Assembly (NCBI GenBank): GCA_041399065.1
Contig: JAWKTN010000001.1
Coordinates: 1-64,000, forward strand
Source of the DNA: JAGQPD01 sp020426865
GTDB taxonomy: Bacteria > Planctomycetota > Planctomycetia > Pirellulales > Pirellulaceae
Length of the DNA stretch: 64,000 nucleotides
Reading direction: 5' to 3'
The translations under genes and the position numbers were made by a program. How positions within the stretch are numbered: the first letter of the stretch is position 1; each line of letters opens with the position of its first letter. The notes below the pieces were generated by a model. That model had not been told where the DNA came from. It did not search any database and worked only from the letters and a program-made list of their open reading frames with translations. This document shows, in pieces, positions 46,156 through 55,491 of the stretch.

Positions 46156-46917
46156 CTACTTGACGGCTTTGCGTCGCCCGACCATGGCGATCAACGCCGG
46201 CAGCAGCAACGCAAGCACGCTCGGTTCAGGTACGATCGCAGTAATCACTGACCCGGTCGCATCGAGTGGCGCCAATGTGAAGTTGAGATCCTGAACGGCC
46301 GGTGCGCCGGCAATCAAGATCTTCGCCAGATGCTCGGTGTTGAACGCTTCCGGTGTCTCCGCCAGAAACGTCATCGTCGCCCCAGGTTGAAGATTGACGG
46401 ATGAGTTGTTCACCGGGTTACCGCCGCCACCAAACGTCAGTGAACTAGTTCCGTCCACGTTGACTCGCACGTCGTTGGTGACAAAGAACGGTTGAAAATG
46501 GCCGCCGTTGATCACGTTGACAATCGGGCCGTTGATACCGTCGTTCGAGATATCGGCATCCGCCGTCGCTTCGCCTCCAACACCATCGTTGCCACCGGCT
46601 ACATAAGACAGCGTACCGCCGTCGATGGTCAAGGTATTGCCGTCGGCCAATTGAAATCGTACCTGGCCGCCTTCGTTGGGGATCTCGGGATTGTTGGCAA
46701 ACGGACCGGCGCCGATCAACACATCGTCGGCAATCGTCATATCGGGGTCAATGGCCACAACACCTGACCCGGAAAGATCCCAGTTCCCTTCATCAAACAC
46801 GTCGGAACTCGTACCACCGACCCACTGGATCGCGGCACGTGCCTCGCCCACTCCCGACGCAAAGAGCAGTGGCAACACCAATAAGGTTGCCAGGCACAGC
46901 ATGAATCTCAATCTCAT
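46156..46917 (-). CDS. PEP-CTERM protein, beta-helix-like
   Basis: A 253-residue protein from ATG 46917, chosen because GGGAGGGG lies 4 to 12 bases upstream; the open frame continues to 46992. Signal peptide about 1-28 (LCLATLLVLPLLFASGVG). The mature part is a beta-rich passenger (WVGGTSSDVFDEGNWDLSGS, IDGGTLSYVAGGNDGVGGEA, NVINGGHFQPFF, SSVNLQPGATMTF) in the style of pectate-lyase or autotransporter beta helices. The C-terminus is VPEPSVLALLLPALIAMV then GRRKAVK, the PEP-CTERM sorting signal. No dockerin here, unlike the other four. Function is unknown, probably surface-exposed. Confidence 0.85.
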   Translation of the reverse strand: MRLRFMLCLATLLVLPLLFASGVGEARAAIQWVGGTSSDVFDEGNWDLSGSGVVAIDPDMTIADDVLIGAGPFANNPEIPNEGGQVRFQLADGNTLTIDGGTLSYVAGGNDGVGGEATADADISNDGINGPIVNVINGGHFQPFFVTNDVRVNVDGTSSLTFGGGGNPVNNSSVNLQPGATMTFLAETPEAFNTEHLAKILIAGAPAVQDLNFTLAPLDATGSVITAIVPEPSVLALLLPALIAMVGRRKAVK

Positions 46918-47525
46918 TAGTCCCCTCCCAAGCGAGGATCGCTCTCGCGGCTCTCGATGCAAAACTCTACGTAAACCAACGAAGTCCATCATTCCCAGCC
47001 ATCAGGTTCCACCGGCCGGAAACGACACGATCGGCCTTTCGACCACATCGGGACGACCGTCCCAACGCCCAACATTATGCCTAACGCTTGGCCAGATTTG
47101 AAGTGGCATCAGCGGCTTCGGCAAAAATATCGCAGGATTGCCGAGTTTACCTGGACATCCGGACCCGGACGGCGACATCGCCAGCTTGTAAATCCTTGCC
47201 GCCACGGCATGCAAAACCCGGTTGTTGTTCACGGACAGATGATCGCACGGAGCCACAGGGGACCAAGGGGCAAGGTGACAAAAAGTCAGGAACACGCATA
47301 TCCGGCAATTCATTTGCCGGCGTCCCCTCCTCGCAAACCTGGAATCATCCAGGCTCGGTGTCAGTGTTTTTTTCGAAAACTATTTTTTTCCGGTGTTGCG
47401 ATTCGGCACGTGGTGTGCGGTAGTGTCGGTGGAAGTGGATAAACAAGTGCGGCGAGATCACCGGCATGGCGCCTTTGGTCCGACGTGCTGGCGAGGGCGT
47501 ATTTTTTTGTGAAAGGAATACTGTG
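46918..47525. other. Intergenic stretch
   Basis: Upstream region shared by divergent genes at 46917 (left) and 47526 (right). No gene recognised; short frames lack starts and motifs. Confidence 0.5.
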
Positions 47526-47723
47526 ATGAAAAAACTGATCATGATGTTCGTCGTTATAGCGTTGGTCTTTGCGGTGGGTTGTCAACCGAAGTCCACGAAG
47601 CCGACAGGTGATTCTGGCGGCGGAACGACAACGAGTTCGACCGCGGAAAAGCACGAGACCATGAAGCCGGTGACGGAGGAGACGTCGACCACGCCGGCTC
47701 CGGAACCGCCCGTTGGGAAGTAG
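47526..47723 (+). CDS. Small lipoprotein
   Basis: A 65-residue protein from ATG 47526; the MKKLIMMFVVIALVFAVGCQ start is a textbook lipoprotein signal with lipobox FAVGC, and AAGGAA lies about 8 bases upstream. The frame is open 20 codons further, but that part has no signal features. The mature part is short, Thr/Ser/Pro-rich and disordered (TSTTPAPEPPVGK). Small planctomycete lipoproteins of this design are common; no function is known. Confidence 0.7.
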   Translation: MKKLIMMFVVIALVFAVGCQPKSTKPTGDSGGGTTTSSTAEKHETMKPVTEETSTTPAPEPPVGK

Positions 47724-47757
47724 GGTAATAATTACCAACCGACCACCACGCAACGAT

Positions 47758-47817
47758 CATCATCCTGCCCCGCATCGTCCTGACGAACTCGAGGTACTAG
47801 AAATGGGCAGGATGATG
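47758..47817. repeat. CATCATCCTGCCC inverted repeat
   Basis: CATCATCCTGCCC (47758-47770) and its exact complement GGGCAGGATGATG (47805-47817) enclose 34 bases, including ACTCGAGGTACTAG. The arm motif is the same CATCATCCTGCC found in the 28-bp array at 51658-52195. It could act as a terminator after the lipoprotein gene. Confidence 0.75.
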
Positions 47818-47910
47818 GACGAATGCGACGTCGACCGGTAAGATCGTGAGCATCGTGTTATGCGATAGACTGTGACGTTCGCTACGCAAATCGGTGCGGT
47901 GGATTGGTAA

Positions 47911-49302
47911 ATGAATGACGAATCACTTTGGCTTGACGCAGCCAGGACGGTGACATCGGTCTATGGCCAGTTCTGCGAATTGAAGCAGTCGGCGGACGAT
48001 TCGATTGCCAGTGCGGCGATTGGTGCTCGCGAGTATCTGACGCCCAGCGAAGACGAAGCGGTACGACGGTTGTTGATCAGCTACTGGCAATTACGATCGG
48101 CGTTACTGGAGGTTGTCTTTGATCTTTACGATCGTGGTGGTGAGAGTGCCGAGTCGTATGCGAGGTTCTTTCTACCTGGGTACGCTGGTGCGTTGGTGTT
48201 GGTGGATGCCGCACGGTTCTTACGAGATCGGTTTCACGGCTGGAAGACGGTGCGGCGGAAGCTCAACGAGCCAGAACCGAACTTCGGAATCCCGTCCGAT
48301 GTGTATGAGACCACGCAGAGTCTTTGGACTCGTCCCACGCATGCTTGGCGCTTGCATGAAGCTGCCGAGTTCTATCATCGGCACGGGCGTCAATGGCAGG
48401 CTGAGGCCAGCGAAGCGGATTCGCTACTGCCACAATTAGTCGAGATCATCGAGACGTTATCGGCCCGCTGGCGATTCACTTGGCAAGAGTTTACTAAGGC
48501 CCGCGTGCGATTCCGATCGCGGCAAGCGTGGAATATGCTCAAACGCGACCTGTTTCGTTCAGCAATGTATCAGCTGCAAAAGGCGTGCGGCATTTTGGCT
48601 TCCGACCGATATCTCAAACCGGGACACGCACCGAGTCTTCCTGACGGGATTCGCAGCGCACTGGACGGCATCCTTACTCCCGGTGACGTACTGTTGGTAC
48701 GCAAGGAACACGCGCTGACCAACTATTTTCTTCCGGGCTACTGGCCGCATTCGGCGTTGTACGTCGGGACGCTGGAGAATCTGCAAGATGTGGGACTCAG
48801 CCGGCATCCGCACGTCGCACCGCGGTGGCAGCGACTGCAATCCTGTGACACACCGAACCGGGGTCGCGTCGTCGAGGCGATGAAGGACGGAGTCCGGATT
48901 CGATCGATGAATTCACCGTATGCGTCGGATTCGATCGTCGTTGTTCGGCCTCAATTGCCGATCGATATCGTACAAGCGGCAATTGCCCGTGCCCTTCAGC
49001 ATGAGAGCAAGGAATACGACTTCAGCTTTGATTTCACAACGTCGCATCGACTCGTCTGCACGGAAGTCGTTTATCGCGCGTACGACGGGCTCGGCGGAAT
49101 CTCCTTTCCGCTGCTTCCTCGGGCCGGGCGTCTTACGCTTGCCGCCGCCGAAATTGTGCAGCTCGCCCTTGAACGCAACCAATTCGGTGTTGTCGCCACG
49201 TACGTTCCGTCTTGCCAACCGCAGCTGATACGAGGTGATGACGCTTTTGCAGCAGTCCGCGATATCGCCTCACAATATCGTCCATCTACCGACGTGCGTT
49301 GA
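47911..49302 (+). CDS. YiiX-like permuted papain-fold amidase or peptidase
   Basis: A 463-residue protein without an obvious signal peptide. The N-terminal 250 residues are helical and not recognised. The C-terminal domain matches permuted NlpC/P60 (YiiX/YaeF, C92-like) enzymes: TPGDVLLVRKEHALTNYFLP, then GYWPHSALYVGTLEN with the catalytic His280. VVEAMKDGVRIRSM (Glu322), DSIVVVRPQLP, YDFSFDFTTSHR and LVCTEVVYRAYDG with the catalytic Cys383 follow. The domain order His before Cys is the permuted arrangement. Substrate could be lipid-linked or peptide amide bonds. The desaturase gene follows within 200 bases on the same strand. Confidence 0.82.
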   Translation: MNDESLWLDAARTVTSVYGQFCELKQSADDSIASAAIGAREYLTPSEDEAVRRLLISYWQLRSALLEVVFDLYDRGGESAESYARFFLPGYAGALVLVDAARFLRDRFHGWKTVRRKLNEPEPNFGIPSDVYETTQSLWTRPTHAWRLHEAAEFYHRHGRQWQAEASEADSLLPQLVEIIETLSARWRFTWQEFTKARVRFRSRQAWNMLKRDLFRSAMYQLQKACGILASDRYLKPGHAPSLPDGIRSALDGILTPGDVLLVRKEHALTNYFLPGYWPHSALYVGTLENLQDVGLSRHPHVAPRWQRLQSCDTPNRGRVVEAMKDGVRIRSMNSPYASDSIVVVRPQLPIDIVQAAIARALQHESKEYDFSFDFTTSHRLVCTEVVYRAYDGLGGISFPLLPRAGRLTLAAAEIVQLALERNQFGVVATYVPSCQPQLIRGDDAFAAVRDIASQYRPSTDVR

Positions 49303-49493
49303 CGGTCGATTCGTCGTACCGAATGCGAAAACCTCAGCACCCCCACCGGCCGGGCATATGAAAAGCCGCCTTGTACAGACGCCCCGATCGGCCTATGCTC
49401 TTGCCTTTCCTCGCGCCACCGGGGCCCATGCTAGCGGCGTTTGGACCGGTGGACCATGCTCATCTTTCGACAACACAGCGGTGGTATTTGCTT

Positions 49494-50645
49494 ATGGAAA
49501 CAACAGGGACGATCTTGGACCCGCCGTCCGGCGATGCGAACGAATTGCCGCGTGTACCGTCGGCCGCAGAGGTGAAATCAACGATTCCACGAAGTTGTTT
49601 CCAGTCAAATCTGCCTACGTCGCTGAAGTATGCGGGATTTTCCCTAGGGCTGACCTTTATTTGCGCCGTTGTGGGAGCCACTTGCATTCCCATACATCAC
49701 TACGCCATTCCGCTTTGGATCGGTTATGCCCTGATTACCGGTACCGTCGCGACCGGGTGTTGGGTCATCGCCCATGAATGCGGCCACGGGGCCTTTTGCC
49801 GACGCAAATGGCTGGAAAACGCGATCGGCTACATCATCCATTCCTTGATGCTGGTCCCCTATTTCTCTTGGCAGCGGAGCCACTCGATCCATCATGCCCG
49901 CACCAATCATCTGGAGCTTGGCGAGACCCACGTACCAGTCAAGGGTACGGAAACGGCTAACAGCAACTCGAAGACAACTCGTTCGACATGGCAACAACGG
50001 CGACGCGGCGCCTGGGAGATTTTCACGCATCTTGCCATTGGCTGGCCGCTCTATCTAATGTTCGGGTTGACCGGCGGACCGATTCGTGGAATGACGAATC
50101 ACTTCTGGCCCTATTGGCCCTTCTCTTCCGCGTTGTTCCCGGGCAAGTGGAAGGCAAAGGTCCTGGCGTCGACTGTTGGCGTCCTGACGACTTTGATCGC
50201 GCTGATCGCGTGGGCTTGGTACGCTGGCTCTATCATCCCCGTGTTGCTGTTGTACGGCGGGCCGTATCTCGTCGTCAATGCGTGGCTGGTTCTTTACACT
50301 TGGCTCCACCACACCGACGTGGACGTGCCCCATCTGGACGCCACGCAGTGGACATGGATCCGAGGCGCATTCCTCACGGTGGATCGACCCTACGGTCGAC
50401 TGCTCAATACATTGCACCATGGAATTGGCAGCACGCACGTCGTTCATCATTTATGTCCGGCGATCCCGCACTATCACGCTCAAGAGGCGACCGACGCGAT
50501 CAAGAACGCTTTTCCAGACCTGTACCGTTTTGATGCCACGCCAATCCATCGAGCCCTATGGCGGATCGCAATTCACTGCGATTTCGTTTGGCCGCATTAC
50601 GATGACTGGCGATTCAAGCATCATGCCGATGAACAGTCGATTTAG
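49494..50645 (+). CDS. Membrane fatty acid desaturase
   Basis: A 383-residue protein from ATG 49494 (alternative starts at 49428 and 49371; no clear ribosome site decides). Four or more hydrophobic spans are visible (AGFSLGLTFICAVVGATC, AIPLWIGYALITGTVATG, STVGVLTTLIALIAWAWY). Three His boxes are present: HECGH after CWVIA, HSIHHARTNH, and HVVHHLCPAIPHYH. They follow the order HxxxH, HxxHH, HxxHH of di-iron acyl desaturases of the delta-12/omega-3 type. It would insert a double bond into membrane acyl chains. Sequence next to GDV-type genes gives no further hint. Confidence 0.88.
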   Translation: METTGTILDPPSGDANELPRVPSAAEVKSTIPRSCFQSNLPTSLKYAGFSLGLTFICAVVGATCIPIHHYAIPLWIGYALITGTVATGCWVIAHECGHGAFCRRKWLENAIGYIIHSLMLVPYFSWQRSHSIHHARTNHLELGETHVPVKGTETANSNSKTTRSTWQQRRRGAWEIFTHLAIGWPLYLMFGLTGGPIRGMTNHFWPYWPFSSALFPGKWKAKVLASTVGVLTTLIALIAWAWYAGSIIPVLLLYGGPYLVVNAWLVLYTWLHHTDVDVPHLDATQWTWIRGAFLTVDRPYGRLLNTLHHGIGSTHVVHHLCPAIPHYHAQEATDAIKNAFPDLYRFDATPIHRALWRIAIHCDFVWPHYDDWRFKHHADEQSI

Positions 50646-50667
50646 TTCTTCGATCGCGGTAGATCGA

Positions 50668-51300
50668 TTACCAAATCCGGGGGAACAACCGCCACGCGGT
50701 CCGCATGACGTATTGTCGGTAATCTGCCGACTGCAGCAAGAATCGCTCCTCCACGCGTATCCGCAAGACGACCGTCACAAAGCATACAAGCAGGATGGTT
50801 GTCGGCATCAGTGGCTCGCGAGTCGCCACGACGTTGGCATACAGGCACGCGACCGTCAACAGCAATTCTCCCAGATAGGCCGGATGGCGAATAACTCGAT
50901 AGGGCCCATGCACAATGACCCTGCGGATTGCCGGTAGCACCGCAAAGCTCGTCCCTAAATGAACGAAGGATGTTACCACCAACAGAGCGGCTGCGGCAAA
51001 TAGCAGCTGTGCACCCAATGGCCATGCATGTGGCGCCGGCGTGATACGAAACGCCAACCCGCCAATCAACACCGACGGAAGGCAGCATGCAATCATCGAC
51101 CAAGGTGCCTCGCGCTTCGGCCTTGAGCGAAACAGAAAAAGGGAACCAACCACCAGATTCAATACCGCGCAACTGACGCGGACGATCGTCCAGCGGTCCG
51201 AACTCCCCGTTTGAGCCATCCCCATGAAGCCAGAAAACACTACCGACAAGCCCATTGCAACATTGGACAGCCTTTCGCTAGTAACACGCAATTGTGTCAT
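50668..51300 (-). CDS. Isoprenylcysteine carboxyl methyltransferase-like membrane protein
   Basis: A 210-residue integral membrane protein with about five hydrophobic spans. The C-terminal ICMT/PEMT-type signature is VIVHGPYRVIRHPAYLGELL, then VLRIRVEERFLL, DYRQYVMRTAWRLFP. These residues bind S-adenosylmethionine in the family. Bacterial members methylate various hydrophobic acceptors and are seldom characterised. It is convergent with the desaturase (22 bases between ends). Confidence 0.8.
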   Translation of the reverse strand: MTQLRVTSERLSNVAMGLSVVFSGFMGMAQTGSSDRWTIVRVSCAVLNLVVGSLFLFRSRPKREAPWSMIACCLPSVLIGGLAFRITPAPHAWPLGAQLLFAAAALLVVTSFVHLGTSFAVLPAIRRVIVHGPYRVIRHPAYLGELLLTVACLYANVVATREPLMPTTILLVCFVTVVLRIRVEERFLLQSADYRQYVMRTAWRLFPRIW

Positions 51301-51358
51301 CTCACACTGTCAGCTGACATTCCAGCAAGCCGCACTCCAACTACGCCTAACGCGCGTC

Positions 51359-51463
51359 TCAATAAAAATACCATCCCCAGTTGAAGAAATAACTCAACAC
51401 ATTCAGCACCACGATAATGCCGATCGTGATCAACCAACCAGGCACTCGTCCCCCACCGCTCAT
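51359..51463 (-). CDS. 34-residue small membrane protein
   Basis: ATG 51463 is preceded by AAGGGAG 5 bases upstream, a strong Shine-Dalgarno. The short peptide starts SGGGRVPGW, continues LITIGIIVVLNVLSYFF and ends NWGWYFY. That is a single membrane span with a Gly-rich head and an aromatic tail. It lies just upstream of the methyltransferase gene on the same strand. I know of similar short ORFs in planctomycetes only informally; no family name is offered. Confidence 0.6.
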   Translation of the reverse strand: MSGGGRVPGWLITIGIIVVLNVLSYFFNWGWYFY

Positions 51464-51657
51464 GCTACTCCCTTTCCCAAAACCAACTGCGTTGCCTAGG
51501 CCATCGCCAGTGATCTCTGACGGTCTTTGCCTCCCCCAGCTGCGGAATCGTCGTTTTACACATTTGCGTCAGATTGTGCAAGCAGAAGGTCACCTTCGCT
51601 GATCGTTCTGCCGCCAACCAAGCAACGACCCAGCCACGAAACACCACCGCCGTCCGC

Positions 51658-52195
51658 CCCTGATCGTCCTGCCTTAATCGACGGCCCCTCATCATCCTGC
51701 CCCTGATCGTCCTGCCTTAGTCGACCGTCCCTCATCATCCTGCCTTAATCGACCGTCCCTCATCGTCCTGCCCCTGATCGTCCTGCCTTAATCGACCGTC
51801 CCTGATCGTCCTGCCTTAATCGACCGTCCCTGATCGTCCTGCCTTAATCGACCGTCCCTGATCGTCCTGCCTTAATCGACCGTCCCTGATCGTCCTGCCT
51901 TAATCGACCGTCCCTGATCATCCTGCCTTAATCGACCGTCCCTCATCGTCCTGCCCCTGATCGTCCTGCCTTAATCGACCGTCCCTGATCGTCCTGCCTT
52001 AATCGACCGTCCCTGATCGTCCTGCCTTAATCGACCGTCCCTCATCATCCTGCCTTAATCGACCGTCCCTCATCATCCTGCCTTAATCGACCGTCCCTGA
52101 TCGTCCTGCCTTAATCGACCGTCCCTCATCGTCCTGCCTTAATCGACCGTCCCTCATCATCCTGCCTTTATCGTCCGTCCCATATCATCCTGTCC
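51658..52195. repeat. 28-bp minisatellite, about 17 copies
   Basis: Core unit CCTGATCGTCCTGCCTTAAT plus CGACCGTC (28 bp). CTGATCGT and CTCATCAT alternate between copies. At least three units carry an extra 16-bp CCCCTGATCGTCCTGC, giving 44-bp periods near 51700, 51770 and 51950. It lies just upstream of PSD gene 4. There are no unique spacers, so it is not a CRISPR array. Confidence 0.93.
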
Positions 52196-52272
52196 TAAGC
52201 CAGTAATCTTCCGTTGACGGATCGGCCGGATGATGCAGGGCAGGATGATAGGACATAATCAGGGGGAGCTCA

Positions 52273-54060
52273 ATGCGCCGGACTCAGGTTGCATCCGGCG
52301 AGAACTCGGGTTATACAGAAAAGCAGCGTTTCGGTTTCGTTGAAATCGATTCACGCAAGAAACTCGCATCTCGCCGCCTGCAACACCCGCCGTACATGCT
52401 TGAAGCTCGATTTCGCAATTGGCTGGCCCGTTCCATCGTCGTCCTGGCGATAGGGGGCACCGTCGTTTCCGAAGCATTTTCCGGAGAGCCGACGACGATC
52501 GTTCTCGCCGCGCCGACGGCAGAAGTCTCAGTGGCGCCGGTTGTTGCAAAAATCAATGAATCGGTTGCGGCCCGCTGGAACGCCTACAAGATCCAGCCGG
52601 CCAAGCCGTGCAGCGATCGCGAGTTCGTCCGGCGCGTTTACCTCGACGTGGCCGGCCGTGTGCCGGCTGTATCGGAGGTGGACAGTTTCTTGAGCGATCC
52701 GCATGACGAGCGTCGTACGATGCTGGTCGATGAGTTGCTCGGCAGCGAAGATTACGTGCAGAACTTCGCGGATATCTTCGACACATTACTGATGGGTCGC
52801 ACCGACGAGCGACATTATGAACAGCGAGTGGAGCACGGGTGGCGAGCGTACCTTGAAGATGTCTTTCGCCAGAATCGGCCTTGGAACGAAGTCGCCCAAG
52901 AAATCTTGTTAGCCCGACCGGATTCGGAACAGGCCAGTGGTGCCGTGTGGTTTCTGTACGAACGCAAGGACAAGCATCAGGCGATCGCCGAGGCCATCGC
53001 GCCAGCATTTTTTGGCATTCGGATCGAATGCGCTCAATGTCACGATCACATGATCGCTCACGAAATCCGCCAGGAACATTATTGGGGGCTCGTGGCGTTT
53101 TTTAACCGCAGCAAGAACGTTGATACGAAGAACGGTCCGCGCATCGCGGAATCGGCCGTCGGAGGTTTTTCGGAGTTTGCCGATCTTAGCGGCAGCAGTT
53201 CGCCCAATCGACTGCGATTCTTCGGGGCAGATGAAGTAATGGAAGATCGTCCGCAACAAGATTCCACGGCGAATTCAGGTGCAGATGACGATGCACTCTA
53301 TACCGCCGCTGAGCATGACGGTGACCCACGCGTGCCACTCTTTTCGCGACGCGAGCGATTCGTCAAGGACGTGCTTGCAGGGCATCCGCTTGTTGCGCGC
53401 GCCATGGTCAACCGCCTGTGGGCCGTCGTCTTCGGCCGCGGGATTGTCCACCCATATGACAAGATTGACAGTGCACACGCACCGAGCCATCCGGAACTGC
53501 TTGATTGGCTATCGAACTATTTCACTGAAACCAACTACGACATCCGGCAATTGCTTCGTGAAATGCTGTTGGCCGACGCTTACCAACTGAGTTCGATCCA
53601 ACCGGCAGGTTGCGACGATCCAGCATTGTTTGCCTGGTACCTCGAACGACCGTTGACCGCCGAACAACTTGCTCGATCCGCCCAATTAGCCGTCCGCGGG
53701 CACGTTGATGGCGAACTTGCACTGCAGACAGCCTTTCGGCAGCAGGTAGGTGAAGTCTTACCGGAGTCGTATTCCGTCGGCATTGACGATGCATTGTTTC
53801 TTTCCAACGGCGAGGCATTGGAACGATTTTTGATTGAATCGACCGACGAACAGTCGTTGATCGGCCGACTGCAAGCGACGCAACCCAATCCGGCACGCGC
53901 GGAATCGCTCTTTCAAACCGTATTATCACGGAGCCCAACTGCGGAAGAAGTCGCAGCCATCGACTCATATTTAAGTGAGCGATCCGACCGCATCGACGAT
54001 GCACTGCGACAATGCGTTTGGGCGGTGCTCAATAGCGCCGAGTTCCAATTCAATCATTAG
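52273..54060 (+). CDS. PSD-type protein, DUF1549/DUF1553, short form (pair 4)
   Basis: A 595-residue protein. ATG 52273 has GGGGAG 5 bases upstream; an internal start at Met42 (52396) would begin nearer the signal-like NWLARSIVVLAIGGTVVSEA. DUF1549: KPCSDREFVRRVYLDVAGRV, DTLLMGRTDERHYE, AFFGIRIECAQCHDHMIAHE (one haem-type motif). DUF1553: HPLVARAMVNRLWAVVFGRG, LSNYFTETNYDIRQLLREML, ERPLTAEQLARSAQLAV. It starts the PSD / DUF1501 / WD40 unit, and like pair 2 lacks the N-terminal cytochrome domain. It starts 78 bases after the minisatellite ends. Confidence 0.9.
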   Translation: MRRTQVASGENSGYTEKQRFGFVEIDSRKKLASRRLQHPPYMLEARFRNWLARSIVVLAIGGTVVSEAFSGEPTTIVLAAPTAEVSVAPVVAKINESVAARWNAYKIQPAKPCSDREFVRRVYLDVAGRVPAVSEVDSFLSDPHDERRTMLVDELLGSEDYVQNFADIFDTLLMGRTDERHYEQRVEHGWRAYLEDVFRQNRPWNEVAQEILLARPDSEQASGAVWFLYERKDKHQAIAEAIAPAFFGIRIECAQCHDHMIAHEIRQEHYWGLVAFFNRSKNVDTKNGPRIAESAVGGFSEFADLSGSSSPNRLRFFGADEVMEDRPQQDSTANSGADDDALYTAAEHDGDPRVPLFSRRERFVKDVLAGHPLVARAMVNRLWAVVFGRGIVHPYDKIDSAHAPSHPELLDWLSNYFTETNYDIRQLLREMLLADAYQLSSIQPAGCDDPALFAWYLERPLTAEQLARSAQLAVRGHVDGELALQTAFRQQVGEVLPESYSVGIDDALFLSNGEALERFLIESTDEQSLIGRLQATQPNPARAESLFQTVLSRSPTAEEVAAIDSYLSERSDRIDDALRQCVWAVLNSAEFQFNH

Positions 54061-54070
54061 GTATTTCGCG

Positions 54071-55405
54071 ATGGCGATGCGAAACAGCACCACGTGCACA
54101 TCGACTTGCGGTAGCCCGGAACACACCGTTCATCGGCGGTTGTTCCTTCAGGGCGCGATGGCTGCCAGTGCCGCGTCGGTCGCCAGCTTCAGTGGATTAT
54201 TTTCGATACCAACGCTGGCTGACGAAACCAAGCGCAATGGCAAAAAGTGTATATTGCTTTGGCTATGCGGAGCACCCAGCCAATTCGAAACCTGGGATCC
54301 GAAACCGCGGACGCCGACCAGCGGGCCGTTCCCCGCTATCCAAACGAACCTTCCTGGCGTACAAATCAGCTCGCTCATGCCACACTGTGCGACGATCATG
54401 GACAAGCTGGCCGTAATCCGCAGTATGAAGACGGAACCGAGCGAGCATTTTCAGGGCATCGACGTACTTACTCGGGGCGAAAAACCACGGCCCCCGTTCA
54501 CGCGTCCCATTCTCGGTTCCGTGATCGCCCAACAACTGGGGCAGCTCGATAGCCCGGTTCCCCAGTTCGTATTGCTCGACCCATGCCCCGAAGGCAACGA
54601 GTTCAAATCGTTCAAGGCCGGTAATTGGGCCGGTTGGCTGGGCGCGGAATACGGACCTGTTCGAGCAGGTGGGGAGTATTCGATCCCGAATTTGGAAAAA
54701 CTCGATACGATTTCTGAATTGGACCATGCCGACCGCGAGTCGTTGCGCAGTTTCTTAAGTCGCAAATACGAAAACGATCACAAGAGTGCCGCAGCACGCT
54801 CCCACAATGCCGCATTTGAACGAGTCAAGGGGATCATGAGTTGTGCCCCGCTATTTGATTTGAACTCGCTGCCAGATGCCGATCGCCAACGCTACGGTGC
54901 CGGTGCGTTTGCCCAGCATGCACTTCAAGCACGACACCTGATCGAAAACGGTTCCACCTTTGTCATGGTGGCCAACGGCATGCCTTGGGACAACCACGTG
55001 TTCCAACATGAAATGCACCAGATGCTGGTACCGGAACTGGATAACATCCTGTTTCAATTGATCACCGACCTGGAAGATCGCGGAATGCTCGATGACACGC
55101 TGGTCATTGCCATGGGGGAATTTGGCCGTACGCCGTGGTTGAACGAAGCGCGTGGCCGCGACCATTACCCGAATGCTTGGAGCTTGGCCATGGCCGGTGC
55201 CGGAATTCGTGGTGGTGTCGTCTACGGCAGCACCGACAAACTCGGTGTCGACGTCGCTGAAAAACCGGTCGACAATCGTCAGCTGTTCGCGACGATCTTC
55301 CGAGCCCTTGGATTGGACCCGCACGAGGCATACGACTTGCCAGGATTACCCACGTTTTCGCGAGTTGAGGAGCAGGCCGCACCGATCGCCGACTTACTCG
55401 TGTGA
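54071..55405 (+). CDS. DUF1501 family protein, Tat signal (pair 4)
   Basis: A 444-residue protein from ATG 54071, 10 bases after the PSD stop; Met at 54077 is the alternative. HRRLFLQGAMAASAASVASF is a twin-arginine-type signal. Motifs: KKCILLWLCGAPSQFETWDP, LAVIRSMKTEPSEHFQGIDV, FVMVANGMPWDNHVFQHEMH, VIAMGEFGRTPWLN and GRDHYPNAWSLAMAGAG. Same short class as pair 2. Likely translationally linked to PSD and followed by a WD40 gene 86 bases downstream. Confidence 0.92.
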   Translation: MAMRNSTTCTSTCGSPEHTVHRRLFLQGAMAASAASVASFSGLFSIPTLADETKRNGKKCILLWLCGAPSQFETWDPKPRTPTSGPFPAIQTNLPGVQISSLMPHCATIMDKLAVIRSMKTEPSEHFQGIDVLTRGEKPRPPFTRPILGSVIAQQLGQLDSPVPQFVLLDPCPEGNEFKSFKAGNWAGWLGAEYGPVRAGGEYSIPNLEKLDTISELDHADRESLRSFLSRKYENDHKSAAARSHNAAFERVKGIMSCAPLFDLNSLPDADRQRYGAGAFAQHALQARHLIENGSTFVMVANGMPWDNHVFQHEMHQMLVPELDNILFQLITDLEDRGMLDDTLVIAMGEFGRTPWLNEARGRDHYPNAWSLAMAGAGIRGGVVYGSTDKLGVDVAEKPVDNRQLFATIFRALGLDPHEAYDLPGLPTFSRVEEQAAPIADLLV

Positions 55406-55491
55406 CAGCGGGCCGCTAGAGCGTTGAAGGCGGTGCCCCAGCCGAGGTTAGTGATACACGAGTTGATGTTAACGAACAAAACGAATGTCTT

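Noticed and set aside
51658..52195. 28-bp direct repeats as a CRISPR array
   Set aside because: Repeat length fits but units are contiguous, with no unique spacers and no cas genes nearby.
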